Positions 7,425-17,029 of a stretch of DNA of 41,532 nt are shown here, piece by piece. The stretch's first letter is position 1. Each line of letters starts with the position of its first letter. Where the stretch lies: positions 1 through 41,532 of the forward strand of contig NZ_BJZO01000024.1 of assembly GCF_007992075.1 (NCBI RefSeq). The letters are read 5' to 3'. The notes beneath the pieces were generated by a model that was not told the origin of the DNA, searched no databases, and saw nothing but the letters and a program-made list of their open reading frames with translations. A program made the position numbers and the translations under genes. This stretch comes from Pararhodospirillum oryzae. Lineage in GTDB: Bacteria > Pseudomonadota > Alphaproteobacteria > Rhodospirillales > Rhodospirillaceae.

Positions 7425-8840
7425 ATGAGACCCGACGAGATTCTCGCGCTGCGTGACGCGCCGGCTTGCCCCCACAATGGCAAGAGCAAAAGCGGCTGCG
7501 CCCGGCCCCAGCCCGGCGCCACCCAGGGCGGATGCAGTTTCGACGGCGCGCGCAACGCCTTGCTGCCCATCGCCGACGCCGCCCACATCGTGCACGGCCG
7601 CATTGGCTGCACCGGATCGTCGTGGGACAACCGCGGCTCGCGGTCCAGCGGGGCCGACCTGTTCCGCCGGGGCATGACCACCGACCTCAGCGACATGGAT
7701 ATCGTGCTGGGCCGGGGCGAAAAGCGCCTGTTCCAGGCCATCCGCCAGGCGGTGGAAACCTACCGGCCGCCGGCGGTGTTCGTGTACGCCACCTGCGTCA
7801 CCGCCATGACCGGCGACGATATCGAGGCCGTGGCCCAGGCGGCCAGCGCCCGCTTCGGGGTGCCGGTGATCCCGGTCGATTGCGCCGGTTTCTATGGCAA
7901 CAAGAACCTGGGCAACCGCATCGCGGGCGAGGTGATCTCGCGCGCCGTCATCGGCACCCGCGAGCCCGACCCGGTGCCCGAGGCCGCGCGCCGCCCGGGC
8001 GAACGGGTGCACGACGTGGCCCTGATCGGCGAATGGAACGTGGGGGGCGAGTTCTGGGCGGTGGCGCCTTTGTTCGACGAACTGGGCCTGCGCTTGCTGT
8101 GCACCTTTTCGGGGGATGCGCGCTTTCGCGAGGTGCAGACCCTGCACCGGGCCCGGGCCGCCATGGTGGTGTGCTCCAAGGCCATGCTGCCGGTGGCCGA
8201 TCGCCTGCGCCAGGAGTGGGGGGTGCCGTTCTTCGAGGGCAGTTTCTACGGCGTGCGCGATACCTCGCAGGCCTTGCGCGATTTCGCCCGCCTGCTGGAC
8301 GACCCCGATCTGACCGATCGCGTCGAAGCCCTGATCGCGCGCGAGGAAGCCCGCGTGGCCCGGACGCTGGAGCCCCTGCGGGCCCGGCTGGCCGGGCGGC
8401 GGGTGATGATTTTCAGCGGCGGCTATAAATCCTGGTCCCTGGTCTCGGCCATGCAGGACCTGGGGATGATCGTGGTCGCGACCGGCACCGAAAAATCAAC
8501 CGAGGGCGACAAGGAGCGGATCCGGACCTTGCTTGGCGACGGCGCCCGCCTGATCGACAACAACGACCAGCAGGTCCTGATCGCCGCGTACCACGAACTG
8601 AAGGCGGACATCATGATCGCGGGGGACCGCTACATTCATTCCACCTTGAAGTCGGGCCTGCCGTTCCTGGATGTCGATCACGTGCGGCGCATCGGCTACG
8701 CCGGCTACGACGGCATGATCGAACTCGCCCGCACCCTTGAACGCACCGTGTCCTCGCCGATCTGGGCGCAGGTGCGCCGGCCGCTTCCGGCCCCGGGGCG
8801 TCGGGCCGGGCCGGCTCGGGAAGGGGAGGGCGTGCAATGA
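7425..8840 (+). CDS. nifE: Nitrogenase cofactor scaffold subunit NifE
   Basis: NifE pairs with NifN as the NifE2N2 scaffold on which the NifB-derived Fe-S core matures to FeMo-cofactor before transfer to NifDK. The 471-residue product begins MRPDEILAL behind a strong AGGGAGGGAGGA site. C37, C62 and C124 fall at the numbers reported for the O-cluster ligands of Azotobacter NifE, and C250 (MVVCSKAM) matches the cofactor-precursor position, all as I recall that structure. Other family blocks: [77 protein letters not shown]. The stop overlaps the nifN ATG (ATGA). A vanadium-system VnfE would look very similar. nifHDK, nifB and nifS are not in the window. Confidence 0.95.
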   Translation: MRPDEILALRDAPACPHNGKSKSGCARPQPGATQGGCSFDGARNALLPIADAAHIVHGRIGCTGSSWDNRGSRSSGADLFRRGMTTDLSDMDIVLGRGEKRLFQAIRQAVETYRPPAVFVYATCVTAMTGDDIEAVAQAASARFGVPVIPVDCAGFYGNKNLGNRIAGEVISRAVIGTREPDPVPEAARRPGERVHDVALIGEWNVGGEFWAVAPLFDELGLRLLCTFSGDARFREVQTLHRARAAMVVCSKAMLPVADRLRQEWGVPFFEGSFYGVRDTSQALRDFARLLDDPDLTDRVEALIAREEARVARTLEPLRARLAGRRVMIFSGGYKSWSLVSAMQDLGMIVVATGTEKSTEGDKERIRTLLGDGARLIDNNDQQVLIAAYHELKADIMIAGDRYIHSTLKSGLPFLDVDHVRRIGYAGYDGMIELARTLERTVSSPIWAQVRRPLPAPGRRAGPAREGEGVQ

Positions 8841-10219
8841 CCGAAATCGTGATGGGCACCAAGCCGCTGAGCGTCAGCCCCTTGAAGGTGGGCCAGCCCA
8901 TTGGCGCCGTGCTTGCCTTGCTGGGGCTGGCCCGGACCATGCCGCTGGAACACGGGGCGCGCGGCTGTGCCTCGTTCGACAAGCTGTTTTTCATGCGCCA
9001 CTTCCGCGAACCCATCGCCATGCAGACCACGGCCATGGATCAGCTCTCCACGGTGATGGGGGCAGACGACGCGGTGGTGCAGGCCCTGGCCACCATTGCC
9101 CGCCGTCACGCGCCCGACGTGGTGGGGCTGGTGTCCACCAGCCTGTCGGAAACCCAGGGCGCCGATATCCCGCGCACCCTGGCCCTGTTTCGCCGCACGC
9201 ACCCCGAGTTCGACGCCATGGCCGTGGTCCCGGTTTCGGCCAGCGATCCCTCGGGGTGCCTGGAAAGCGGGTATGCGCTGGCCGTGGATTCCCTTCTGAC
9301 CCTGCTGGGGCCGCGACAGCCGTCGGTCGTGCGTCGTCCGCGCCAGGTCACGGTGCTGGCATCCGCCATGCTGGCGCCGGGCGACGTGGAAATCCTCAAG
9401 GAATGGATCGAGGCCTTTGGCCTGAGCGCCCTGGTCGTGCCCGATCTCGCCGACTCCCTGGACGGCCATCTGATCGAGGAAGGCTATTCCCCGCTGACCT
9501 ACGGCGGCACGACCCGGGCCAGCGTGGCCGCGCTGGGCGAGTCCATGGCCACGCTGGTGATCGGGCCCTCCTTGTACAAGGCGGCCGACGGGCTGCGCGA
9601 GCGAACCGGCGTGCCCGATTTCCGCTTTCCGGGTCTGGTGGGGATGGAGGCCTGCGACGCCTTCTCTCAAACCCTGTGCGACCTTTCCGGGCGCCCGATG
9701 CCGGCCCGCCTCGCGCGCCAGCGGGCGCAACTGGCCGATGCGCTGGTCGATTGCCAGTTCCAGGTGGGCGGCGCGCGCGCGGCGGTGGCCGCCGATCCCG
9801 ACCTTCTGGTGGCCCTGAGCGCGTTTCTGGACTCGATTGGCGTGGACGTGGGCGTGGCCGTGACCTCGGCGCGGGGGCCCGCCCTGGCCGAGACCCGCCT
9901 GGAGCGGGTGGTCGTGGGCGATCTGGAGGACCTGGAACGACTGGCGCGCGAGGATGGGGCCGAGTTGATCGCGACCAACTCCCACGGGGCCGAACTCGCG
10001 AGACGTCTGGGTTGCCCGCTGCTCCGCGCGGGCTTTCCCCTGTACGACGTGTATGGCGCCGCCAGCCTGCCCTCGATCGGCTACCCGGGCACGCGCCGGG
10101 TGCTGTTCGAGATCGCCAATCTCCTTCACGCCCATTACCGCGAACGTCCCCCCTACCGGTCGCGCTTCTGGGCGGGAACGGCGCGCGAGAACGAAACCCG
10201 GAGGAACGGAGCATGTTAA
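8837..10219 (+). CDS. nifN: Nitrogenase cofactor scaffold subunit NifN
   Basis: This 460-residue protein is the beta-like partner of NifE. C44 in GARGCASF matches the single NifN ligand of the O-cluster in Azotobacter. [24 protein letters not shown] and [15 protein letters not shown] are family blocks, as are SYSPLTYGG-like and [21 protein letters not shown] further on. Unlike NifK it lacks the long N-terminal extension and extra P-cluster cysteines. The ATG lies within the nifE stop and is preceded by GGGGAGGG, and the stop overlaps the nifX start by 7 bases, so nifE-nifN-nifX are translationally coupled. VnfN cannot be excluded without a tree. Confidence 0.95.
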   Translation: MTEIVMGTKPLSVSPLKVGQPIGAVLALLGLARTMPLEHGARGCASFDKLFFMRHFREPIAMQTTAMDQLSTVMGADDAVVQALATIARRHAPDVVGLVSTSLSETQGADIPRTLALFRRTHPEFDAMAVVPVSASDPSGCLESGYALAVDSLLTLLGPRQPSVVRRPRQVTVLASAMLAPGDVEILKEWIEAFGLSALVVPDLADSLDGHLIEEGYSPLTYGGTTRASVAALGESMATLVIGPSLYKAADGLRERTGVPDFRFPGLVGMEACDAFSQTLCDLSGRPMPARLARQRAQLADALVDCQFQVGGARAAVAADPDLLVALSAFLDSIGVDVGVAVTSARGPALAETRLERVVVGDLEDLERLAREDGAELIATNSHGAELARRLGCPLLRAGFPLYDVYGAASLPSIGYPGTRRVLFEIANLLHAHYRERPPYRSRFWAGTARENETRRNGAC

Positions 10220-10695
10220 GAGTGGCGTTCGCGTCCAGTGACCGGGTCACGGTCGATCAGCATTTCGGCGGCTCGGAAGGGTTGGTCGTCTACGACGTGG
10301 CCCCGGGACAGGCCGATCTGGTGGGGCTGGGCACCTTCATCAAGGCCGAATGGCTGGGCGAAAGCGCCCGTGTCGGCCTGACGGGGACCGAGCACGACAA
10401 GGTGCTGGTGAAGCTGGATTTCCTGGAAGGCTGTCACGCGGTGTACGCGGCCTCCATCGGCACCTCGTCCATCCGGCGCCTGATGATGGCGGGAATCCAG
10501 CCGATCATCGTCGACAGCGGCCATGCGATCATCGACCTGTTGAACGAGGTGAGCCTGGCCCTGGTGTATGGTGGCCTGTCGTGGGTGGACAAGGCCCGGG
10601 CCCGGGTCATGGCCTCGGCGCCCCCGCTGCCGCCCCCCGCGACCACGAGCCACCGCCTGATGGCAAGCCTGGACGACCTGGAGGATGCCCCATGA
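10213..10695 (+). CDS. nifX: Nitrogenase cofactor carrier NifX
   Basis: This 160-residue protein belongs to the NifX/NafY/NifB-C-terminal family, which binds NifB-co or VK-cluster intermediates and shuttles or stores them for NifEN. It opens [20 protein letters not shown], the family hallmark, and continues with DKVLVKLDFLEGCHAVYAASIGTSSIRRLM and GHAIIDLLNEV. The last 40 or so residues are a Pro/Ala-rich tail. GGAG lies 7 bases before the ATG. It overlaps nifN upstream and the Nfu-like gene downstream (ATGA). In many alphaproteobacteria nifX is followed by a DUF269 gene and ferredoxin genes; here the next genes are different. Confidence 0.92.
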   Translation: MLRVAFASSDRVTVDQHFGGSEGLVVYDVAPGQADLVGLGTFIKAEWLGESARVGLTGTEHDKVLVKLDFLEGCHAVYAASIGTSSIRRLMMAGIQPIIVDSGHAIIDLLNEVSLALVYGGLSWVDKARARVMASAPPLPPPATTSHRLMASLDDLEDAP

Positions 10696-11000
10696 GCCCG
10701 GATGAAACCGACGCCCTCCTTTTGGAAAACCCGCGTGCCTTTTCCCAGGCCCTGGAGGACAGCCCGGCGGCGCTCGCCCTGATCGAAGCCTGCCTGGAGG
10801 AATGCCGGCCGGTTCTCCATCAAGATGGGGGTGACCTGACCTTGACGCGTGTGCAAGGCGAGCGGATTTACGTGCGCCTGTCGGGGGCGTGCGTGGCCTG
10901 CGCCCAGGCCGGGCACACCCTGGGCTTCGTGCGCCGCCGGCTGATGGGAGCGTTGGGCCGCCCGGTGTGGGTGCTTCCCGACGAGGCCCCCCGTGTTTGA
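10692..11000 (+). CDS. Small Nfu/NifU-C-terminal-domain-like Fe-S protein
   Basis: The 102-residue product has the Nfu core: ECRPVLHQDGGDLTLTRVQGERIYVRLSGACVACAQAGHTLGF. The CxxC (CVAC) is where Nfu proteins hold a [4Fe-4S] cluster between two subunits. The N-terminal 35 residues are not recognised, and the IscU-like and ferredoxin-like domains of full NifU are absent. ATGA overlap with nifX and overlap with the next gene place it firmly in the nif operon, so I infer Fe-S cluster delivery to NifEN or another nif client. It is not full-length NifU. Confidence 0.82.
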   Translation: MSPDETDALLLENPRAFSQALEDSPAALALIEACLEECRPVLHQDGGDLTLTRVQGERIYVRLSGACVACAQAGHTLGFVRRRLMGALGRPVWVLPDEAPRV

Positions 11001-12195
11001 GCCGGCCAAGGCGCCTTGGATCCGCCCCGGCGTGGTCTTGCACGAACCCGGGGCGCCGGTCGAGGACCTGCTGGGCCTGTTCTCGATCAAGCTGCGAACG
11101 CGCGGCTTTCGCGTGGCCGGCCTGCTGGCCCGGTCGGTTGACGGCGACACGTTTCAAACCCGCGACCTCGCCTCGGGCCGGGAAAGCCTGGACGTGAGCC
11201 GGGAGGGCGTGGAGGCCCAGGCGTGCCAGGCCCTGCGGGGCGCCATGCGCGATGACGTGGACCTCGCGCTGTTGTGCCCGTTCGGGGCCTTCGACGCCGC
11301 GACCCGGGCCTTGCACGCCGCCATCGAAGGCAACAGCGCCCAGGGGCTTCCCCTGCTCACCGCCTTGCCCGCCGCCGACCTGCCGCGCTGGCTGGATCAA
11401 TCCCGCGAGCCGGGCGCCATCTTGACCCCCACCATGCGCGCGTTGTGGCAGTGGTGGGGGCCCGAGCGGCTGTACGCCGATCTCGCTCAGGGCGTGGCGC
11501 AAGACGAGGTGCGCCAGATTGTCGTGGGCTCGCGCTGGCTCATGGTGCAAGGCCCGGCCGGAACGGGGCTGGCCCACGTTTCGGGATCGAGCAAGGAGCT
11601 GATTGCCCGCCTGCCCAGCTTGCGCCATCGTTCCTTGCGCCAGCTGGCCGAGCTGCATCGCTCGTGGGATCCGCTGGAAATGGCCCTGGCCGTCGCCGCC
11701 ATCAATGCCCACTACAACCGCACGGATTCGGACGCCCTGATGGGCAACGGGGCCGAGGCCTTTGGTCATGAGGCGGGGCGGGTCGTGGTGGTGGGGGCCT
11801 TCCCCGGTCTGGCCGATGCCGTCGCCCATCCCCAGGTGATTGAATCCAACCCAAGGCCGGGCGAGTATCCCACCACGGCGATGGACACCTTGCTGCCCGG
11901 ATGCGCGGCGGCGGTGGTGGCGTCGTCCACCTTGCTGAACCGGACCTTGCCGCGCATCTTGCGTCTGGCGCGGGGTTCGCGCGTGGCCCTGATCGGCCCC
12001 GGCGCGCCCCTGACGCCGCGCTTGTATCCCTATGGCATCGAAGGCGTGGGCAGCTTGATCATCCGTGATCCGCAGGGCCTCGCCACCGCGATCCGGGCCG
12101 GGGCCCTGCCGCGTGAATTCACTCGCTTTGGTGAATACCGTCACCTGCTGGCCGAACGCCCCGCCCAACGCCCTTCCTGTCGTTTTCGCGCCTGA
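10993..12195 (+). CDS. DUF2478 - DUF4213/DUF364 fusion (putative metal chelation)
   Basis: A 400-residue protein starting at a GTG (10993-10995) that overlaps the previous stop. Residues about 13-130 resemble DUF2478, a domain found near molybdenum and nif genes (GVVLHEPGAPVEDLLGLF, DLALLCPFGAFD, GLPLLTALP). Residues about 140-225 fit DUF4213 (WWGPERLYADLAQGV, IVVGSRWLMVQGPAGTGLAH, LAELHRSWDPLEMALAVAAINAHYN). Residues about 235-385 fit DUF364, described as a putative heavy-metal chelation domain (VVVGAFPGLADAV, STLLNRTLPRILRLARGSRVALIGPGAPLTP, YGIEGVGSLIIRDP). Position at the end of nifENX suggests metal supply or sensing for cofactor assembly. No biochemical function is known to me; domain boundaries are by eye. 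Confidence 0.78.
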   Translation: MFEPAKAPWIRPGVVLHEPGAPVEDLLGLFSIKLRTRGFRVAGLLARSVDGDTFQTRDLASGRESLDVSREGVEAQACQALRGAMRDDVDLALLCPFGAFDAATRALHAAIEGNSAQGLPLLTALPAADLPRWLDQSREPGAILTPTMRALWQWWGPERLYADLAQGVAQDEVRQIVVGSRWLMVQGPAGTGLAHVSGSSKELIARLPSLRHRSLRQLAELHRSWDPLEMALAVAAINAHYNRTDSDALMGNGAEAFGHEAGRVVVVGAFPGLADAVAHPQVIESNPRPGEYPTTAMDTLLPGCAAAVVASSTLLNRTLPRILRLARGSRVALIGPGAPLTPRLYPYGIEGVGSLIIRDPQGLATAIRAGALPREFTRFGEYRHLLAERPAQRPSCRFRA

Positions 12196-12226
12196 GGGCG
12201 CGCGGGTTTTCCGTGGGGGCGGGTGC

Positions 12227-15200
12227 CTACCCGGAGGGGGGAGGGGGGGGCGATCCGGTTCCGAGGGGTTCGAGGGACCCAAGGGCCTCGCAGGCCTCGC
12301 AGGCCTCGCAGGCCTCGCGGGCCTCGCGGGCCTCGCGGGCTCCGAGGGCCTCGCGGGCTCCGAGGGCCTCGCGGGCTCCGAGGGCCTCGCGGGCCTCGCG
12401 CACGAGCGCCAGGGCTTCTTCCAGGGCGAAGGCGTCGAGGTCGGCGGCAATCCGGTCGGCGGCCGCGCCGAGAAGGGTCCGGATCAGGGGTTCGTTGTCG
12501 CGAAACAAGGTGGTGGCGCCGACGTCGTCGGTGGCGAGCAGCGCTTCCAGGTCGTCCAGCAGAGCCGCCCCTTTCGCCGGATCAAGCATCTCGTCGGGAA
12601 CCGTTGGCATAACGGGGGGAGCGCAGGCGGGACGGGTATCGGGCATGATCGGGCGCACAAGGGCCCCCAGCGCCAGGAAGGCCTCGTGCAGCCGGCTGGC
12701 CTGATCGATCAGGGCGGAAAGGGGCGGCGGCGATCGCCTCAGGTCCGCCTCGATCGCGGCCGCCGGCGCGCTGAGGCCTTCCAGCCCCAAGGTCGCGGCC
12801 AGTCCCTTGACGGTGTGGGCCAGCCCCCGCGCGCCCGGCAGGTCGCCGTTCGCCAGACGCGCGCGCAGCCGGTCGGTTTCGTCGCCATCCAGGAAGCGGC
12901 CGAGCAGGCGGACATACAGGTCCGCCTTGCCGTTGGCCGCGCGCAGGCCCAAGGAGACATCGACGCCCGGCACCATGCGCAACCCCCCGAGCACGGCCGG
13001 AGTGGACAGGGAAGGGGGCGTCGTCCCCGTTCCCGGATGCCAGATCCGGGGAGGCGTTTCGCCCTCGGGCACGGGGACCAGCCATTGAAGAAGGGCACGA
13101 AAGAGCATTTCGGGATCAACGGGCTTGGCGATGTGATCGTTCATGCCGGCGGCCAGGCAGGCCTCGCGGTCCTCGTTGAAGACATTCGCCGTCATGGCCA
13201 GAATCGGCGTGGTGGCGTGACGGGGCATGGCCCGGATGAGGCGGGTCGCGGCCAGGCCATCCATCACCGGCATTTGAACATCCATCAAGATCAGGTCGTA
13301 GTCCGCCTCCTGGGCCAGTTCGACCGCCTGCTGCCCATCGCTGGCCAGATCCACCGACAGACCCACGCCTTGCAGCAGGTCCATGGCCACTTCCTGGTTG
13401 ATGGGATTGTCCTCGACCAGCAGAATTCGGCCACCGCCGCGTTGGCGCAGGCGGGTTTCGGCCTCGCCCGGCGCGGCGTGGGGCGCCAGGGCATGCCGGC
13501 CGGCCAGGGTGTTCTGGATCGCGTCGAACAAACCGGAGGGCGTGAGCGGCTTGTGCGCGATTTCAAAAAATCCGGCCTCGGCGAGACGCTCCGGGGAAAG
13601 ATCGTCGCCCTGGGCGGTGACCAGAAGGCGGGCGGGCTGCCGTCCCAGGGGCGCCGTCTTCAGCCGGCGCCCAAGCTCGACCCCGTCGAGATCGGGCATG
13701 TGCCAGTCAATCAGCAGGAAGTCGAAGGGCACGCCCTCGGCCTCGGCCCGGGTGATCGTCGTCAGGGCCGTTGCGCCGTCGGCCACGGCCAGGGCCTGGA
13801 ACCCCATGGCTTCCAGCATGCCCAGGTGGGCCTCGCGGGCCTCGGGCAGGTCATCCACCACCAGGGCGCGCAAACCGGTGGGGTCAACCCGGTTCTGGGG
13901 CGTGGGCGCCTTGTGCCCCCGCCCCAGGGGGATCTCGATCCAGAAAGTGCTGCCCTCGCCCGGCGTGCTTTCCACGCCGATGCGCCCGTCCATCATTTCA
14001 ACCAGCCGGCGCGAGATGGCAAGCCCCAGGCCGGTGCCCCCAAACCGGCGGGTGGTCGAGGAGTCGGCTTGCTCGAAGGCTTCGAACAGGCGGGTTTGCT
14101 GGTCGGGGGTCATGCCAATCCCGGTATCGGCCACCTCGAAGCGCACGACCAGGTCGCTGGCCCGTTCGATGACCACCGAGGCCCGCAAGGTGACGTTCCC
14201 TTTTTCCGTGAATTTGACCGCGTTGCTCGCGAAATTAAGCAAAACCTGCCCCAGTCGCCGCCCGTCTCCGTACAGGATCGGGGGCAGGGCGTGGACCTGG
14301 GCCACCAACTCGATTTTCTTGTCGCGCGCCTTGTCCGCGACAAGGCCGCAGACGTTATCGATCAGGGCATCCACCTCGAAGTCGCTTGCGTCGAGGCGCA
14401 GCTTGTTGGCCTCGATTTTCGACAGGTCCAGAATGTCGTTGATGATCCCCAGCAGGTGATGGGCCGCGGTTGAAATCCTGGCCAGGTGCTGGCGCTGGCG
14501 GGAATCCTTGATTCCTTGCTCCAGCAGATGGGTAAGCCCGATGATCGCGTTCATCGGAGTGCGGATTTCGTGGCTCATGTTGGCAAGGAAGTTGGCCTTG
14601 ATCTCAACCGCCGTTTCGGCCAGCTGGCGCGCCTGATTCAAGGCGTCCAGGCGGGCCCGTTCCTCGGTGATGTCCTCGACCACGGCGACCCTGCCTTTGC
14701 CGGGAGCCTCCGGGTCGAGGGCGCGCACGGCCAGGTGAACCCAAAACGGGGTGCCGTCCTTGCGCACCATCTCGATGTCGCGGCCGAAGGGCCGGCCCTG
14801 GGCCAGGGCGTCCTCGGTCGCGCTTTCGACGGCGTGCCAGTCCGCTTCGCGCAGGTACCACAGGCGGGGCGACTGGCCGATCTGCGAGGCGGGCGCGGTG
14901 CCAAACAACTCGTCGATGCGCCGGCTCGCGCGCACGATGACACGATCCCGGATCAGGACGATTCCGGCACTGGCCGCGTCGAAGAGGGCCTGCTGTTCCT
15001 GGTTGGCGGCGCGCAGGGCGGCGGTCCGTTCGGCGACCAGGGTTTCCAGGTGAGCGTGGTGCGCCTCCAACTCGTGCAGCAGGCGCTTGCGTTCGGTGAT
15101 GTCTTCCTTCAAGGCCACGTAATGGGTGATGCGCCCGTCGGGCTGGCGCAATGGCACGATGATTGCCGATTCGATCCGCTCCTGGCCATCCCGGGTCAGG

Positions 15201-17029
15201 TTGATGAGTTCGCCCGTCCAGGTTTCGCCCTGGCTCAGCGTGTTCCACAGGGCGACATGGGTTTGCGAGGGCGTCTTGCCCGATTGCAAGAAGCCGGCCG
15301 GCTGGCCCAGGGCTTCCTCGCGGCTGAAGCCCGAATTGCGCACGAAGGCATCGTTGACGTATTCGATTTTTCCTTCAAGGTCGGTGACGACCACCGGGTG
15401 CGGGTTTTGCTCGACCACCAAGGACAGCTTGCGGATTTCGGCCTGCGCCTCTTTTTCGGCCGAGATGTCCCGCCACGTCCCCACCAGGTATTTGCGTCCG
15501 TTCAGGAGTGTCGCGCTGATGCGAACTTCCACGGGAAACAGGTGACCATCCTTGTGCCGGTGCACGGTCTGGAACTGGGTCGGGCCCCTGGTCAGGAACC
15601 GTTCGCACGCCTCGGACAGCTCCAGGGTGGAAAATTCTCCTTGAATATCCCTAAGCGAGAGTTTCGAGGCGTCTTCGTGTTCGTACCCCAGCAAGGTTCG
15701 GGCCGTGGGATTGATGCGCACATAGTGCTGGGTTTCGGGATCAACCATGTCGATGGCATACGGGGAGGCATCGAAAATGGCTTGCATCAGGCTTTGGCTG
15801 TCGCGCTGGGCCGCCTCGATGCGCCGGCGTTCGACCGCGCCGCCCAGGCGTTCGGCGATGGAATGCAGCAAGGTTTCTTCCTCGGGAAGGAAGGCTTCCT
15901 CGGACGGGACGGGCAGGGGAGGGAGATAGGCAACGCTCAGCGTGGCTTCCCGCGTTTCATCCCAGGTGAAGCGGGCGCACAGACGAATCCATGCGTTTTC
16001 GTCGATCGGATCGGAGGGGGGGGCCTCGTCCCCCTCGATCCAGGCGCGCGCCCGCTCCGGGTAGCGAAACGCGGCCGGCAACCGTTGCGCCACCTGGGCC
16101 ATCAGGTCGGACAAACCAAGGTCCTCGCGTTCGGTCAGTCGCACCACGTCGTAAAGGCACGAGAGTTCCTTCATGCGCTGGCCCAGATCGGCCTGGGCCC
16201 GCATGCGGGCGATCACCGTTTCGCGCAAGGCCAGCACCGAATCCGCCATGTCCCCCAGCACGGTGAGGTGGGCTTGCTTGACGGCCTTGATTTCCTCCAC
16301 GGGAACGGCCGCCACGTCGCCCGCCCCCAGGGCGCGCAAGGCGGTGGTCAGCCGGTCGAGCCGCCTGGCGAGGCGGGCGGCGGCAAGCCCCCAGCCCAGC
16401 AGCAGGCCGGCCGAGACCAGCACGGCAATGGCAAGATCCCGGGCGATGTGGCTTTGCTGCTCCCCGGCCTCGCGGGCGCTTCGGTGCATGGCGCGCGTGG
16501 CAAGGCTCAGGATGGTGAAGCGGGCGTGGTCATTGAGGGCCAGGGCGGCGGCGTTGGCCTGGGAGGCGAAGACCTGCGCTTGCATTGGCGCCTGGGGAAG
16601 GGCGTCCACCGCGTTCAACACGGCCTCGCGAAAAGCCCCGAGGTGGCTGGCGGTGTTTTCCTGCCCCGCCGTTGTCACGATCGAAGGCGGCAGGCGGGCC
16701 GCGAGAACCTCAAGGCGCAAGACCAGCGCCGCGCGCAGGCGCGCTGTTTCGGGGGGGGTGGCATGCGAGGAGCCGCCAAAGCTCAGCATTTCGGCGATCA
16801 GGCGCTGAATATCTCCCAATTCCTGACTGAAGCGGGCGACTTCGGCGATACTCGAAATGTCGGTGGCGCTTCGCGCGGTTTCCGATTCGTGCTCGGCTTG
16901 CAACTTGTGAAACGACCTCAGGCTGAGGCCGCCGGCGATCATCATGTAAAAAATCACCGGCAGCACGAAAAGCACGAGGTACGGAGACGGCAAGGGCCAG
17001 AACCGACGCATTTCAAGGAGCCTTTTCAT
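12227..17029 (-). CDS. Hybrid sensor histidine kinase with two receivers and HPt
   Basis: A 1600-residue inner-membrane phosphorelay kinase. Helices at about 15-38 and 199-218 bracket a periplasmic sensor region. A HAMP-like linker and a GAF-like domain (about 283-405) follow, then three PAS domains (about 415-535, 540-660, 680-800). The phospho-acceptor is H820 in [15 protein letters not shown]; HATPase_c has N/G boxes ([29 protein letters not shown]). Receiver 1 has D1108 ([12 protein letters not shown]), receiver 2 has D1250 ([13 protein letters not shown]), and HPt H1405 lies in [14 protein letters not shown]. The C-terminus is an Ala/Arg/Glu repeat encoded by 9-base units. It starts immediately after the HD-GYP regulator stop with no gap, so that regulator may be its output. 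Its signal is unknown. It is convergent with the nif operon (31 bases apart). Confidence 0.93.
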   Translation of the reverse strand: MKRLLEMRRFWPLPSPYLVLFVLPVIFYMMIAGGLSLRSFHKLQAEHESETARSATDISSIAEVARFSQELGDIQRLIAEMLSFGGSSHATPPETARLRAALVLRLEVLAARLPPSIVTTAGQENTASHLGAFREAVLNAVDALPQAPMQAQVFASQANAAALALNDHARFTILSLATRAMHRSAREAGEQQSHIARDLAIAVLVSAGLLLGWGLAAARLARRLDRLTTALRALGAGDVAAVPVEEIKAVKQAHLTVLGDMADSVLALRETVIARMRAQADLGQRMKELSCLYDVVRLTEREDLGLSDLMAQVAQRLPAAFRYPERARAWIEGDEAPPSDPIDENAWIRLCARFTWDETREATLSVAYLPPLPVPSEEAFLPEEETLLHSIAERLGGAVERRRIEAAQRDSQSLMQAIFDASPYAIDMVDPETQHYVRINPTARTLLGYEHEDASKLSLRDIQGEFSTLELSEACERFLTRGPTQFQTVHRHKDGHLFPVEVRISATLLNGRKYLVGTWRDISAEKEAQAEIRKLSLVVEQNPHPVVVTDLEGKIEYVNDAFVRNSGFSREEALGQPAGFLQSGKTPSQTHVALWNTLSQGETWTGELINLTRDGQERIESAIIVPLRQPDGRITHYVALKEDITERKRLLHELEAHHAHLETLVAERTAALRAANQEQQALFDAASAGIVLIRDRVIVRASRRIDELFGTAPASQIGQSPRLWYLREADWHAVESATEDALAQGRPFGRDIEMVRKDGTPFWVHLAVRALDPEAPGKGRVAVVEDITEERARLDALNQARQLAETAVEIKANFLANMSHEIRTPMNAIIGLTHLLEQGIKDSRQRQHLARISTAAHHLLGIINDILDLSKIEANKLRLDASDFEVDALIDNVCGLVADKARDKKIELVAQVHALPPILYGDGRRLGQVLLNFASNAVKFTEKGNVTLRASVVIERASDLVVRFEVADTGIGMTPDQQTRLFEAFEQADSSTTRRFGGTGLGLAISRRLVEMMDGRIGVESTPGEGSTFWIEIPLGRGHKAPTPQNRVDPTGLRALVVDDLPEAREAHLGMLEAMGFQALAVADGATALTTITRAEAEGVPFDFLLIDWHMPDLDGVELGRRLKTAPLGRQPARLLVTAQGDDLSPERLAEAGFFEIAHKPLTPSGLFDAIQNTLAGRHALAPHAAPGEAETRLRQRGGGRILLVEDNPINQEVAMDLLQGVGLSVDLASDGQQAVELAQEADYDLILMDVQMPVMDGLAATRLIRAMPRHATTPILAMTANVFNEDREACLAAGMNDHIAKPVDPEMLFRALLQWLVPVPEGETPPRIWHPGTGTTPPSLSTPAVLGGLRMVPGVDVSLGLRAANGKADLYVRLLGRFLDGDETDRLRARLANGDLPGARGLAHTVKGLAATLGLEGLSAPAAAIEADLRRSPPPLSALIDQASRLHEAFLALGALVRPIMPDTRPACAPPVMPTVPDEMLDPAKGAALLDDLEALLATDDVGATTLFRDNEPLIRTLLGAAADRIAADLDAFALEEALALVREAREALGAREALGAREALGAREAREAREACEACEACEALGSLEPLGTGSPPPPPSG
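12285..12401. repeat. In-frame 9-base tandem repeat (13 units) in the kinase 3' end
   Basis: On the plus strand: GCCTCGCAG x3 (12285-12311), GCCTCGCGG x3 (12312-12338), then three copies of the 18-mer GCTCCGAGGGCCTCGCGG (12339-12392), and GCCTCGCGC (12393-12401). Because units are 9 bases, copy-number change would keep the kinase frame. It encodes an alternating REA/CEA/LGA tract near the C-terminus. Confidence 0.95.

Noticed and set aside
7425-10219. nifE/nifN pair as chlorophyllide reductase (bchYZ/bchNB), methylthio-alkane reductase or coenzyme F430-type nitrogenase homologues
   Set aside because: Motifs and the positions of C37, C62, C124 (NifE) and C44 (NifN) match true NifEN, and nifX follows directly.
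12285-12401. Repeat array considered as a CRISPR
   Set aside because: Units are 9 bases with no unique spacers, and no cas genes are nearby. It is a coding tandem repeat.
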